NCBI RefSeq assembly: GCF_030272705.1
Contig: NZ_JARFYM010000014.1
Span: forward strand, 62,001-126,000
Source of the DNA: Rhizobium mayense
GTDB taxonomy: Bacteria; Pseudomonadota; Alphaproteobacteria; Rhizobiales; Rhizobiaceae
Length of the DNA stretch: 64,000 nucleotides
Direction: 5' to 3'
Shown: positions 1-8,467 of the stretch, one piece after another
Layout of the letters: the number at the start of each line of letters is the position of its first letter
Position numbering within the stretch: position 1 is the first letter of the stretch
Notes under the pieces: model-generated
What the model saw: the letters and a program-made list of their open reading frames with translations, nothing else
What the model was told of the DNA's origin: nothing
The model's database searches: none
Translations under genes and position numbers: made by a program

Positions 1-3000
1 GCGGACGTAGACGCGTAGCGCCTTCTGCATCTGCAGCGACTTTTCCTCCAGCGATTGCGCCGTTTGCAGGCGCAGGCTGATGCCTTCCGGCCGCTCGTCC
101 GCCTGCGCGGTAATGACGAAGGATTTGCCGACTTCCAGCACGTCGCGATATTGATTGAGTACCTCCGAGAACAGCACAGCCTCGAACTGGCCGGAGGCGT
201 CGGAGAAGACGAAGATGCCCATCTTGTTGCCGGTGCGCGTCTTGCGCTCCTGCTTCGAGATGACGGTGCCGGCCAGGCGGCCATTGCTGGCCCCCTGCTT
301 CACCGCCGTCGAGAAATCGGCGAAGGTCTGGACGCGCATCTTGTTGAGCACGTTCTTGTAGGTGTCCAGCGGATGGGCCGTGAGATAGAAGCCAAGCACC
401 TGGAATTCGCGCAACAGCCGCTCCGAGGCTAGCCAGGGGGTAAAGGCCGGAAGCAGGATCTTTTCCGGTCCCGAAGCCGCGCTTCCGAACATGTCGGACT
501 GGCCGCTTCGCTTGTTTTCCTGCGCGACTTGCGCGTAGCCCATGATCCGGTCCAGCCCGCCGATCAGCTGCGCGCGGTCGACGTCGAAACAATCGAAGGC
601 GCCGGCGGCAATCAGGCTTTCCAACACACGGCGGTTGATCTGCTTCGGATCGATACGCAGGCAGAAATCCTCGATGCCGGCAAAAGGCTGGTCGCCGCGC
701 ACTTCGGCAATATGGTCGACCGCAGATTCGCCGACACCCTTGATGGCCGCCAGCGCATAGTAAATCCGGTTTTCGCCCGTCTCGAAATGACGGAACGAGG
801 TCTGAATCGACGGCGCGATAACTTCGATGCCGAGACGCTTGGCGTCCTGACGGAAGTCGTTGACCTTTTCGGTGTTCGCCATATCGAGCGTCATAGACGC
901 CGCCAGGAACTCCACGGGATAATGCGCCTTCATATAGGCCGTCTGGTAGGAGACGATGGCGTAGGCAGCGGCGTGCGATTTGTTGAAGCCGTAGTTGGCG
1001 AACTTGGCCAGCAGGTCGAAAATGACGTCCGCCTGGCCCTTCGATACGCCATTCTCGACGGCGCCATCAACGAAGCGTTCGCGCTGCTGGTCCATCTCGG
1101 CCTTGATCTTCTTGCCCATGGCGCGGCGCAGAAGATCGGCCTCGCCGAGCGAATAGCCCGACAGGACTTGGGCGATCTGCATCACCTGCTCCTGATAGAC
1201 GATAACGCCCTGTGTCTCTTTCAGGAGATAGTCGATCGTCGGATGGATCGATTCGATCTCCTCTTCGCCATGCTTGCGGGCATTGTAGACCGGGATGTTT
1301 TCCATCGGGCCCGGACGGTAGAGGGCCACCAGCGCGATGATGTCCTCGATGCAGTCCGGGCGCATGCCGATCAGGGCCTTGCGCATGCCCGCACTTTCCA
1401 CCTGGAACACGCCGACCGTCTCGCCACGCGAGAGCATGTCATAGGTCGTCTTATCGTCGAGCGGAATGCTGGCGAGATCAAGCGTGATACCGCGCTTGGC
1501 AACGAAATCCACGGCCGTCTTCAGAACAGTCAGCGTCTTCAGGCCGAGGAAGTCGAACTTCACCAGGCCGGCCTGCTCCACCCATTTCATGTTGAATTGC
1601 GTGACCGGCATATCGGAGCGCGGGTCTCGATACATCGGCACCAGCTTCGATAGCGGCCGATCGCCGATGACGATGCCGGCGGCGTGTGTCGAGGCATGGC
1701 GATAGAGGCCCTCGATCTTTTGGGCGATGTCGAGCAGACGGGCGACGACCGGTTCCTTGTCGGCTTCCTCCTGAAGGCGCGGCTCTTCCTCGATCGCCTT
1801 GCTGAGCGGGGTCGGATTGGCGGGATTGTTCGGCACCAGCTTGCAGATCTTATCGACCTGGCCATAGGGCATTTCCAGCACGCGGCCGACGTCGCGCAGG
1901 GCGGCGCGCGCCTGCAGCGAACCGAAGGTGATGATCTGCGCCACCTGCTCGCGGCCATATTTCCGCTGCACGTAACGGATCACCTCTTCGCGGCGGTCCT
2001 GGCAGAAGTCGATATCGAAGTCAGGCATCGACACGCGTTCCGGATTGAGAAAGCGCTCGAACAACAGCGAGAAGCGCAGCGGATCGACGTCGGTGATCGT
2101 CAGCGCATAGGCGACCAGCGAGCCAGCACCCGAACCGCGTCCGGGTCCGACCGGGATATCGTGCTGCTTGGCCCATTTGATGAAGTCCGAGACGATTAGG
2201 AAGTAGCCGGGGAACTTCATGCGTTCGATAACGCTGAGCTCGAATTCCAATCGCTCGCGATAATCCTTCTCCACATAGCCCGGCGCCATGCCGAGCGAGG
2301 CGAGCCGTCGGTCGAGGCCTTCAACCGCCTGGGCGCGTAACTCCGCCGCCTCGGCTCGTTCGGCCTCCTCTGCATCATCGGTGGCGCCGGTGAAGCGCGG
2401 GAGGATCGGCTTGCGTGTCTTCAGGACGAAGGAACAGCGCCGGGCGATCTCGACGGTGTTTTCCAAGGCTTCCGGCAGATTGGCGAACAGCTTCGCCATA
2501 TCGGCTCGGCTCTTCAAATAATGGTCTGGCGTCAGACGGAAACGGGTATCGTCCGAAACGATGGCATTGTGAGCGACGGCCATCAGCGCGTCATGAGCAT
2601 CGTAATCGTCGCGGGTCGGGAAGAAGGCCTCGTTGGTCGCGACCAGCGGCACGTCATGTTCGTAGGCGAGTGCGATCACCTTCTGCTCGTGGCGACGATC
2701 ATAAGTGCCGTGACGTTGCAGTTCGATATAAAGCCGATCGCCGAACAAGCCCTTCAGCGTGAGAAGGCGCGACAGAGCCTGCGGCGCATGGCCCTCCTTC
2801 AGAGCCATATCGACCGGGCCAGTGAGCGAACCGGTCAGCGCGATCATGCCGTCCGTGCCGATCTCCTCCAGCCAAGAGGCGCTGATATGCGCGGCGCCGT
2901 TGCCTTCTCCGCCAAGATAAGCGCGGCTGACGAGATCGACCAGTCGCTCATAGCCGCGCTCGGTGGCTGCAAGCAACACGATGGACGGCAGCTTGGCCAA

Positions 3001-3309
3001 TGCCTGCTGCGGCCCACGCTTCTCGCTCTCGACACCGTCTTCCATGTCGATCGACACCTGACAGCCGATGATCGGCTGCAGCCCCTCGTCCATCGCCTTC
3101 TGGGAGAACTCCAGCGCGACGAAAAGGTTGTTCGTATCGGTGATGGCAATGGCCGGCTGATTGTCGCCGGCCGCCTTGGCGAGGATCTTCTTCAGCGGCA
3201 ACGCGCCTTCGAGCAGCGAATAGGCAGAATGGACACGAAGATGCACGAATTCCGGCGTGTCTCCGACCGGCGCACTTGTTGCGCCGCTGCTACCCATATC
3301 CGCCATCAT
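1..3309 (-). CDS. dnaE: DNA polymerase III alpha subunit (DnaE1), 3' end cut by window edge
   Basis: Replicative polymerase catalytic subunit acting at the fork. 1103 codons are open from the start at 3309 to the left edge, so roughly the last 60 of about 1160 residues are missing. The N-terminal PHP domain opens with RVHSAYSLLEGA at about residue 25. The palm-domain catalytic motif PDFDIDF lies near residue 430, an HhH motif (IKGVGESA) near 860, and an OB-fold (LAGTVISKQERKTR) near 1010. The SAYSLLEGA start and the lol/proS neighbourhood fit the essential DnaE1 rather than the SOS-mutagenesis ImuC/DnaE2. The start is ATG 3309 or the adjacent ATG 3306; GGAAGGG lies 3 or 6 nt upstream. A LexA-box-led small gene lies 114 bp upstream in the same direction, so some read-through from it is possible. 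Confidence 0.97.
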   Translation of the reverse strand, partial: MMADMGSSGATSAPVGDTPEFVHLRVHSAYSLLEGALPLKKILAKAAGDNQPAIAITDTNNLFVALEFSQKAMDEGLQPIIGCQVSIDMEDGVESEKRGPQQALAKLPSIVLLAATERGYERLVDLVSRAYLGGEGNGAAHISASWLEEIGTDGMIALTGSLTGPVDMALKEGHAPQALSRLLTLKGLFGDRLYIELQRHGTYDRRHEQKVIALAYEHDVPLVATNEAFFPTRDDYDAHDALMAVAHNAIVSDDTRFRLTPDHYLKSRADMAKLFANLPEALENTVEIARRCSFVLKTRKPILPRFTGATDDAEEAERAEAAELRAQAVEGLDRRLASLGMAPGYVEKDYRERLEFELSVIERMKFPGYFLIVSDFIKWAKQHDIPVGPGRGSGAGSLVAYALTITDVDPLRFSLLFERFLNPERVSMPDFDIDFCQDRREEVIRYVQRKYGREQVAQIITFGSLQARAALRDVGRVLEMPYGQVDKICKLVPNNPANPTPLSKAIEEEPRLQEEADKEPVVARLLDIAQKIEGLYRHASTHAAGIVIGDRPLSKLVPMYRDPRSDMPVTQFNMKWVEQAGLVKFDFLGLKTLTVLKTAVDFVAKRGITLDLASIPLDDKTTYDMLSRGETVGVFQVESAGMRKALIGMRPDCIEDIIALVALYRPGPMENIPVYNARKHGEEEIESIHPTIDYLLKETQGVIVYQEQVMQIAQVLSGYSLGEADLLRRAMGKKIKAEMDQQRERFVDGAVENGVSKGQADVIFDLLAKFANYGFNKSHAAAYAIVSYQTAYMKAHYPVEFLAASMTLDMANTEKVNDFRQDAKRLGIEVIAPSIQTSFRHFETGENRIYYALAAIKGVGESAVDHIAEVRGDQPFAGIEDFCLRIDPKQINRRVLESLIAAGAFDCFDVDRAQLIGGLDRIMGYAQVAQENKRSGQSDMFGSAASGPEKILLPAFTPWLASERLLREFQVLGFYLTAHPLDTYKNVLNKMRVQTFADFSTAVKQGASNGRLAGTVISKQERKTRTGNKMGIFVFSDASGQFEAVLFSEVLNQYRDVLEVGKSFVITAQADERPEGISLRLQTAQSLEEKSLQMQKALRVYVR

Positions 3310-3423
3310 ATGCCCTTCCGCATGCCCAAATGAATCGGCTGCATTGTCGGCATTGCGGACGATAAAGTCCAGAAGTTGACCTCATGAATCACGGGCGCAT
3401 CGCAATACCCGTGGGGACAAGAG

Positions 3424-3510
3424 TCACATCGCCATCATGATGAGGGAAAAGCTGGCGACAAACATGACGATGGAGGTGAATGCTGCAACGTCTCGAATGA
3501 TATCGGTCAT
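3424..3510 (-). CDS. 28-residue single-pass membrane peptide, LexA-controlled, SidA-like in size
   Basis: A short ORF of 28 codons plus TGA. It has an excellent ribosome-binding site (AAGGAG, 7 nt before ATG 3510). The N-terminus is charged (MTDIIRDVAA) and is followed by one hydrophobic helix (residues 11-28, starting FTSIVMFVASFSL), so a single inner-membrane span is expected. A GTTC-N7-GTTC LexA box (3544-3558) lies 33 nt upstream of the start, next to a TTGACT -35-like hexamer. Known: Caulobacter SidA is a 29-residue, LexA-repressed inner-membrane peptide that blocks division during SOS. Inference: this is a functional analogue or homologue. I cannot align it to SidA here. A weak 6-bp inverted repeat (3390-3413) follows it, before dnaE. 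Confidence 0.72.
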   Translation of the reverse strand: MTDIIRDVAAFTSIVMFVASFSLIMMAM

Positions 3511-3543
3511 TTACGCGCTCCTTACTCGTTATGTTTCTTTTTT

Positions 3544-3558
3544 GTTCTATTTATGTTC
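3544..3558. promoter_or_regulatory. LexA (SOS) box GTTC-N7-GTTC
   Basis: Exact direct repeat GTTC, 7 nt, GTTC on the plus strand (GAAC-N7-GAAC towards the 28-aa gene). This is the established alphaproteobacterial LexA operator. On the minus strand it begins 3 nt after a TTGACT hexamer (3562-3567), where bound LexA would block a promoter driving the 28-aa gene. It is also about 105 bp upstream of the frameshifted gene on the plus strand, so that gene could share it. Confidence 0.75.
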
Positions 3559-3661
3559 GAGAGTCAATAGGTGCATCGATAAATTTCATCATCGTTGTTT
3601 TGGCTGATGTCGATGGACGGAAGGCACAACCCTCAGCTATCAAAACGCGAACGGAGAGATC

Positions 3662-4259
3662 ATGATGAAGTCACTTGCCTGCACACTCATTCTGCTTTCG
3701 GTTACATCGGCAGCTCGCGCGGAGGATATGATCGCGCCCGACCGCATCATCGACGCCGCAATCGGCGACTGGAACAAGGACGGCAAGCCGGACCTTGCAT
3801 TGCTGGCGTTAGCCCCACCGAACGATCAGGCCCGACAATACGATCGGCATCTATATTTATCTCCGTGACCAAGAACATTCGCTGCTCAAGCTGGCAGCCG
3901 CCGCGCCCGACAAGATATGGGGGAGCGCCGAGCCCGGCGGCATCGTCGGCCAGGAGCCGTCGATCGGGGCGCTGCCCAATGGTTCGATCGCCGTTACCTC
4001 CCAGAACGACGCGATCGGGCGCGATCGCTGGCATCAGACGCTCACACTCGCCTTCCGGAACAACGCCTTCGTCGTTGCCGGCTACACCTACGATTACCGG
4101 GATACTCTCAATCCTGACGGCAGCTTCACCTGCGACTACAATGTCCTGACCGGCAAGGCGACGAAGGGTGGCAAGGACCTCAAGACTGAAGCCAAAACCA
4201 TCAAGATCCAGGACTGGAATGACGATATCGGCCAGAAAGGCTGTGGCGTGAGCCAGTAG
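3662..4259 (+). pseudogene. Secreted FG-GAP/VCBS-like protein, broken by a +1 frameshift
   Basis: The first frame starts at ATG 3662 or 3665 (GGAGAG, 6 nt before 3665). It encodes a signal peptide ending SAARA and then DAAIGDWNKDGKPDLALL, a typical FG-GAP/VCBS-type loop with the DxxxDGxxD calcium pattern. That frame ends at 3868. From about 3834 the protein continues naturally in another frame (DNTIGIYIYLRDQEHSLL onward) to TAG 4257-4259, ending DDIGQKGCGVSQ. Dropping one C from the CCC at 3831-3833 would join the two parts into about 198 residues. Either the gene is inactivated or the extra C is a sequencing error in a short C run. The function is unknown; an exported protein is inferred from the signal peptide. 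Confidence 0.7.
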
Positions 4260-4271
4260 CGGCGGCGTTTT

Positions 4272-4286
4272 GTTCACTATTTGTTC
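4272..4286. promoter_or_regulatory. Second LexA (SOS) box GTTC-N7-GTTC
   Basis: Exact GTTC-ACTATTT-GTTC, ending 57 nt before the GTG start of the DUF5680 gene. A possible promoter, TTGTTC (4270-4275) with 17-bp spacing to TATTGC (4293-4298), overlaps it. Two exact boxes within about 730 bp make chance less likely than for either alone. The expected effect is LexA repression of the DUF5680 gene. Confidence 0.68.
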
Positions 4287-4343
4287 TTTACATATTGCAG
4301 CATACATGGCATCCTAACCTCTCATCATGAGATGGAGAGACCC

Positions 4344-4811
4344 GTGCCGGATCTTGCCGAGCTGAATGATTTTATCGTCACAGCTAAAGCTGAAACCTAT
4401 GTCGGCGACGGCGTGGCTCTACCATCGTGCCGCAGTGGTTCGCATGACATAGGCTACGCCAGCGGGCGTTGGCGCTATCTTGACAGCTATATCGGCGGCA
4501 CGGATTTCGCCGGACAGGAGCTTATCTGGCTCGATGGCGAGCCCGTGTGGGCAATGAACTATTTCGGACGGATCGCGGAGCCTGATTTGATCGATGCCAA
4601 GGCTGCGGGGATGATCATCAAGGCGGCCCTCATGCGGCTTTACCTCGATGAGAAACGCTTTCTTGGCGGCTTCGAATTCGACCATCCGCTCGGCCGTTAT
4701 GTCGATCGAAGCACTGGCGGCTGCGACCATTTTATCGGCCGTGAAGTCATCCTGGTGAATGGGTGCAAGGCCTATGAGCTGGATTATCGCGGCGGGCTGA
4801 TCGTCCCCTAA
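4344..4811 (+). CDS. DUF5680-family protein, probably SOS-regulated
   Basis: A 155-residue protein matching the DUF5680 pattern as I know it: an N-terminal LAELNDFIVTAKAETYVGDG followed by a small alpha/beta domain with GSHDIGY, YFGRI and GCDHFIGRE segments. Members are stand-alone or fused to helix-turn-helix regulators; their biochemical role is not established. I chose GTG 4344 because GGAGA lies just upstream and the family usually starts close to the LAEL motif. ATG 4332 (four residues longer) is the alternative, and the frame stays open upstream to 4281. It is preceded by a LexA box and converges with lolD, with a 9-nt gap and no clear terminator between them. Confidence 0.75.
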   Translation: MPDLAELNDFIVTAKAETYVGDGVALPSCRSGSHDIGYASGRWRYLDSYIGGTDFAGQELIWLDGEPVWAMNYFGRIAEPDLIDAKAAGMIIKAALMRLYLDEKRFLGGFEFDHPLGRYVDRSTGGCDHFIGREVILVNGCKAYELDYRGGLIVP

Positions 4812-4820
4812 CGAAAACCG

Positions 4821-5504
4821 TCAGAACTCAACGACCTTGCCGTCATGGATGGTGACACGGCGGTCCATGCGAGCGGCGAGTTCGTGATTGTGCGTAGCAA
4901 TCAGTGCGGCGAGACCCGACTGCCGCACCAATGCTTCGAGGGCGTCGAAAACATAGTGGGCGGTATCGGGATCGAGGTTGCCGGTCGGCTCGTCGGCCAA
5001 AAGCACCAGCGGTGCGTTGGCGACAGCGCGGGCGATGGCGACACGCTGCTGCTCACCGCCGGAAAGCTCAGCCGGGCGATGGTCCGCGCGGTGACCGATG
5101 CGCATATAGTCCAGGAGCTGCGCAGCGCGGGCGCTCGCCTCGTTCCATGAAAGGCCAGAAATCAGTTGCGGCATCATGATATTTTCCAGCGCCGAAAACT
5201 CGGGCAGCAGATGATGGAACTGATAAACGAAGCCGATCTCGCTGCGGCGGACGGCCGTGCGCTTTTCGTCGGATAAGTCCTCGCAGGCGTGGCCGTTGAT
5301 CGTCACCTCGCCGCCATCTGGATGCTCGAGCAGACCCGCGACATGGAGAAGCGTCGATTTTCCTGTTCCTGACGGTGCAACGAGGGCGACGATCTCGCCG
5401 CTGCTCAAGGCAAAATCTGCGCCCTTCAGGATCGAAAGCCGCGTCTCACCCTGCCCGTAATGACGCTCCACGCCCGTAAGCTGGAGAACGACGTTGCGCT
5501 TCAT
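4821..5504 (-). CDS. lolD: Lipoprotein-releasing ABC transporter ATPase LolD
   Basis: ATPase of the LolCDE-type complex that extracts outer-membrane lipoproteins from the inner membrane and passes them to LolA. About 227 residues, normal for LolD. Walker A is APSGTGKST, the ABC signature is LSGGEQQRVAIARA, and Walker B is LLADEPTGNLD. The text YQFHHLLPEFSALENI is typical of the MacB/LolD subgroup. It follows lolC by 15 nt and is almost certainly cotranscribed with it. ATG 5504 was chosen; TTG 5507 directly upstream has better spacing to AAGGA and cannot be excluded. Confidence 0.95.
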   Translation of the reverse strand: MKRNVVLQLTGVERHYGQGETRLSILKGADFALSSGEIVALVAPSGTGKSTLLHVAGLLEHPDGGEVTINGHACEDLSDEKRTAVRRSEIGFVYQFHHLLPEFSALENIMMPQLISGLSWNEASARAAQLLDYMRIGHRADHRPAELSGGEQQRVAIARAVANAPLVLLADEPTGNLDPDTAHYVFDALEALVRQSGLAALIATHNHELAARMDRRVTIHDGKVVEF

Positions 5505-5519
5505 CAAATGTGGAATTCC

Positions 5520-6830
5520 TTATTCGTACCGTAGCGCCTGCACCGGATCGAGCCGCGAGGCGCGCCAGGCCGGAAAGATCGTGGCGAGGAAGGAGAGCGT
5601 CAATGCCATCACGACCACGGAGACGGTCTCGCCGAGATTCATTTGCGCCGGCAACTTACTGAGGAAATAGACCTCGGGATTGAAGATCACGGTGCCAGAT
5701 ATCCAGGAGAAGAACTGGCGGATCGATTCGATATTGAGACAGACGACGACACCGAGCGCGACGCCGGCGACGGTGCCGACGACGCCGATCGCCGCACCCG
5801 TCATGAAGAAGATGCGCATGATCGCCCCGGACGTCGCGCCCATGGTGCGCAAAATGGCGATGTCGCTACCCTTGTCCTTTACCAGCATGATCAGGCCGGA
5901 AATGATGTTGAGCGCGGCCACGATGACAATCAGAGTGAGGATCATGAACATGGTGTTGCGTTCGACCTGCAGCGCCGAGAAAAAGGTCTCGTTCACCTGT
6001 CGCCAGTCGGTCAGAAAGACCTGCCGCCCCGCCGCCGCTTCGATCTTCGGCCTCAGTTCGTCGACGTCATCCGGATTGCTGACGAAGAGCTCGATCTTCT
6101 CGACGATTCCCTCTGCATTGAAAAACAGCTGCGACTCCTCCAGCGGCATGAAGACCACGGAGGAATCATATTCCGACATGCCGACTTCGAAGATGCCGGA
6201 GATCGGATAGGCTTTGACGCGCGGATTGACGCCAAAGGGCGTCACATCGCCATCAGGCGCCGTGAGCGTGATCTGATCGCCGACCGTAAGACCGAGCTGC
6301 CGAGCCAGACGCGAACCGACCATAACGCCCTGCCCGGCTTTAAAGCCGACCAGGTCGCCATCGACGATGTGGTCCGAAACGGTCTTGAGCTTGATAAGGT
6401 CCTCGGACCGGATGCCACGCACGAGAGCACCCGTGCCTGAACCACCACGGCCGGAGGCAAGCGTCTCGCCCTCGACCAGCGGCAATGCCATGGTGACGCC
6501 GGGGACGGCAGCAAGCCGCTGCGCAAGCGTGGCATAATCATTCAGCGGCGAATCCACCGGCTGGACAACGACATGGCCGTTAAAGCCGAGGATCTGCTTG
6601 AAGAGTTCCGCGCGAAAACCGTTCATGACGGCCATGACGATGATCAAAGCCGCGACGCCGAGCATGATGCCGACCAGCGAGAAGCCGGCGATGACCGAAA
6701 TCGATGCTTCCTTGCGCCGGGCGCGCAGATAGCGCCAGGCGACAAGCCGCTCGAAGCCGGAAAACGGGCGCGCTGACGGGCTGGTTTTGAGGACCTTCTC
6801 CTGCTGCTCCATTACCGCGCTCACCGCCAT
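5520..6830 (-). CDS. lolC: Lipoprotein-releasing system permease LolC/E
   Basis: A 436-residue inner-membrane permease of the LolC/E family. One N-terminal membrane segment (around residues 45-70, with GIMLGVAALIIVMAVMNGF) is followed by a periplasmic MacB-like core and three C-terminal membrane segments, ending PAWRASRLDPVQALRYE, which is diagnostic of the family. Alphaproteobacteria usually carry a single LolC/E-type subunit (often called LolF) that likely homodimerises with LolD; only one is seen here. It sits 23 nt after proS and just before lolD, giving the proS-lolC-lolD order common in Rhizobiales. Confidence 0.95.
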   Translation of the reverse strand: MAVSAVMEQQEKVLKTSPSARPFSGFERLVAWRYLRARRKEASISVIAGFSLVGIMLGVAALIIVMAVMNGFRAELFKQILGFNGHVVVQPVDSPLNDYATLAQRLAAVPGVTMALPLVEGETLASGRGGSGTGALVRGIRSEDLIKLKTVSDHIVDGDLVGFKAGQGVMVGSRLARQLGLTVGDQITLTAPDGDVTPFGVNPRVKAYPISGIFEVGMSEYDSSVVFMPLEESQLFFNAEGIVEKIELFVSNPDDVDELRPKIEAAAGRQVFLTDWRQVNETFFSALQVERNTMFMILTLIVIVAALNIISGLIMLVKDKGSDIAILRTMGATSGAIMRIFFMTGAAIGVVGTVAGVALGVVVCLNIESIRQFFSWISGTVIFNPEVYFLSKLPAQMNLGETVSVVVMALTLSFLATIFPAWRASRLDPVQALRYE

Positions 6831-6853
6831 CAGCTTCTCATCCTATCGTTTTA

Positions 6854-8176
6854 TCAGCCTGCCAGCCGATTGAGCGCCGCTTCGATGGTCATCGTCTCGC
6901 GGGCACCCGTCTTGCGGTCCTTGACTTCCACTTCGCCACCTGCGATCGAACGCGGCCCGACGATGATCTGCACGGGCACGCCGATCAGATCGGCGGTGGC
7001 AAACTTCGTTCCGGCGCGGTCGTCGCGGTCGTCAAGAAGCACATCCTTGCCGGCCTTTGACAGCGCAGCATAGATCGTCTCGCAAGCTGCGTCGCAGGCC
7101 TGATCGCCGGCCTTCATGTTGATCACGACGGCATCAAAGGGCGCGACCGAAGCCGGCCAGATGATTCCGTTTTCGTCATGCGATGCCTCGATGATGGCGG
7201 GAACAAGGCGCGTCGGGCCAATACCGTAAGATCCCATGTGGACTGCATGCTCCTTGCCGTCGGGACCCTGCACTTTCGCGCCCATCGGCTCGGAATATTT
7301 GGTTCCGAAATAGAAGATATGGCCGACTTCGATGCCGCGGGCCGATAGGCGCTCGCCTTCGGGAATGGCATTGAAGGCCGCCTCGTCGTGCATCTCGGAA
7401 GTTGCTGCATAAAGCGACGTCCACTTGTCGAAGATACCCTTCAGCCCTGTGACATCATCAAAGTTCGTGTCCTCCGCGGGAATGTCGAAATTGACGAAAT
7501 CCTTGTGGCAGAAGACTTCCGATTCGCCGGTGTCGGCGAGAATGATGAATTCATGGCTGAGATTGCCGCCGATCGGGCCGGTATCGGCGCGCATCGGGAT
7601 TGCCCTGAGGCCGAGGCGATTGAAGGTACGCAGATAGGCCGTGAACATCTTATTATAGGAATGCACAGCGCCTTCCATCGTCAGATCGAAGGAATAGGCG
7701 TCCTTCATCATGAACTCACGCGAGCGCATGGTGCCAAAGCGCGGGCGGATCTCGTCGCGGAACTTCAACTGTATATGGTAAAGGTTCAACGGCAAATCCT
7801 TGTAGGACTTGACGTAGGAGCGGAAGATGTCGGTGACCATCTCCTCATTGGTCGGGCCGTAGAGCATCGGGCGATCCTGACGATCCTGGATGCGCAGCAT
7901 CTCCTTGCCATAGGCATCATAGCGGCCGCTTTCCTGCCAGAGCTCAGCCGACTGCAGCGTCGGCATCAGCAGCTCGATGGCGCCGGAACGGTTCTGTTCC
8001 TCACGAATGATATTGTTGACCTTGTCGAGAACCCGCTTGCCCAGCGGCAGCCAGGAATAGATGCCCTGCGACTGCTGGCGAATCATGCCGGCGCGCAGCA
8101 TCAGCCGATGAGAAACAATTTCAGCCTCTTTCGGATTTTCCTTCAGAATGGGCATGAAGTAACGAGACAGACGCAT
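6854..8176 (-). CDS. proS: Prolyl-tRNA synthetase
   Basis: Charges tRNA-Pro. A class II synthetase with motif 2 (FRDEIRPRFGTMRSREFMMKD), motif 3 (SYGIGPTRLVPAIIE) and a C-terminal anticodon-binding domain. I place the start at ATG 8176, which gives MRLSRYFMPIL and 440 residues, the usual length of alphaproteobacterial ProRS. The frame is open upstream to 8281, but that extension is not conserved-looking. At this length the large INS editing domain of bacterial-type ProRS is absent, as is normal in this class. It leads a proS-lolC-lolD transcription unit. Confidence 0.96.
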   Translation of the reverse strand: MRLSRYFMPILKENPKEAEIVSHRLMLRAGMIRQQSQGIYSWLPLGKRVLDKVNNIIREEQNRSGAIELLMPTLQSAELWQESGRYDAYGKEMLRIQDRQDRPMLYGPTNEEMVTDIFRSYVKSYKDLPLNLYHIQLKFRDEIRPRFGTMRSREFMMKDAYSFDLTMEGAVHSYNKMFTAYLRTFNRLGLRAIPMRADTGPIGGNLSHEFIILADTGESEVFCHKDFVNFDIPAEDTNFDDVTGLKGIFDKWTSLYAATSEMHDEAAFNAIPEGERLSARGIEVGHIFYFGTKYSEPMGAKVQGPDGKEHAVHMGSYGIGPTRLVPAIIEASHDENGIIWPASVAPFDAVVINMKAGDQACDAACETIYAALSKAGKDVLLDDRDDRAGTKFATADLIGVPVQIIVGPRSIAGGEVEVKDRKTGARETMTIEAALNRLAG

Positions 8177-8451
8177 GGGCTGATTCCAGATGGTTTGACG
8201 TTCCGCGTCCAGCGGAATCGCTCGAAAAATTAACTGCTGGAGGCGTTCATATCTGCTTCGGCGCAGGAAAGAAACCCGCATTTAGCGCGAGCAAACCGGG
8301 TGAACACCCGCAAACGTAGGCAACGTCATATATTTTTAGAAATTCGAAAAGATGCACGTTTCTAAGGATTTGTGAGCGAAATCTGTCAACAGAAAAATTC
8401 TGCGCGACTGTAGCAAAAATGCAAAAAAATAGATGACAAGGCTCAATCTTT

Positions 8452-8467
8452 GAGCTAATTTTAGCTC
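8452..8467. promoter_or_regulatory. 16-bp palindrome, possible operator
   Basis: GAGCTAA-TT-TTAGCTC, perfect 7-bp arms with a 2-bp centre, in the AT-rich region upstream of proS and at the head of the possible sRNA. The form suits a dimeric regulator; the regulator is unknown. Confidence 0.35.

Noticed and set aside
1..3309. The polymerase gene as SOS mutagenesis polymerase ImuC/DnaE2, given the nearby LexA box
   Set aside because: Its N-terminal PHP motifs and the lol/proS context fit replicative DnaE1, no imuA/imuB lies beside it, and the box is separated from it by the 28-aa gene.
3390..3413. Inverted repeat CACGGG/CCCGTG as a terminator between the 28-aa gene and dnaE
   Set aside because: Only 6-bp arms, a 12-nt loop and no T run; too weak to call.
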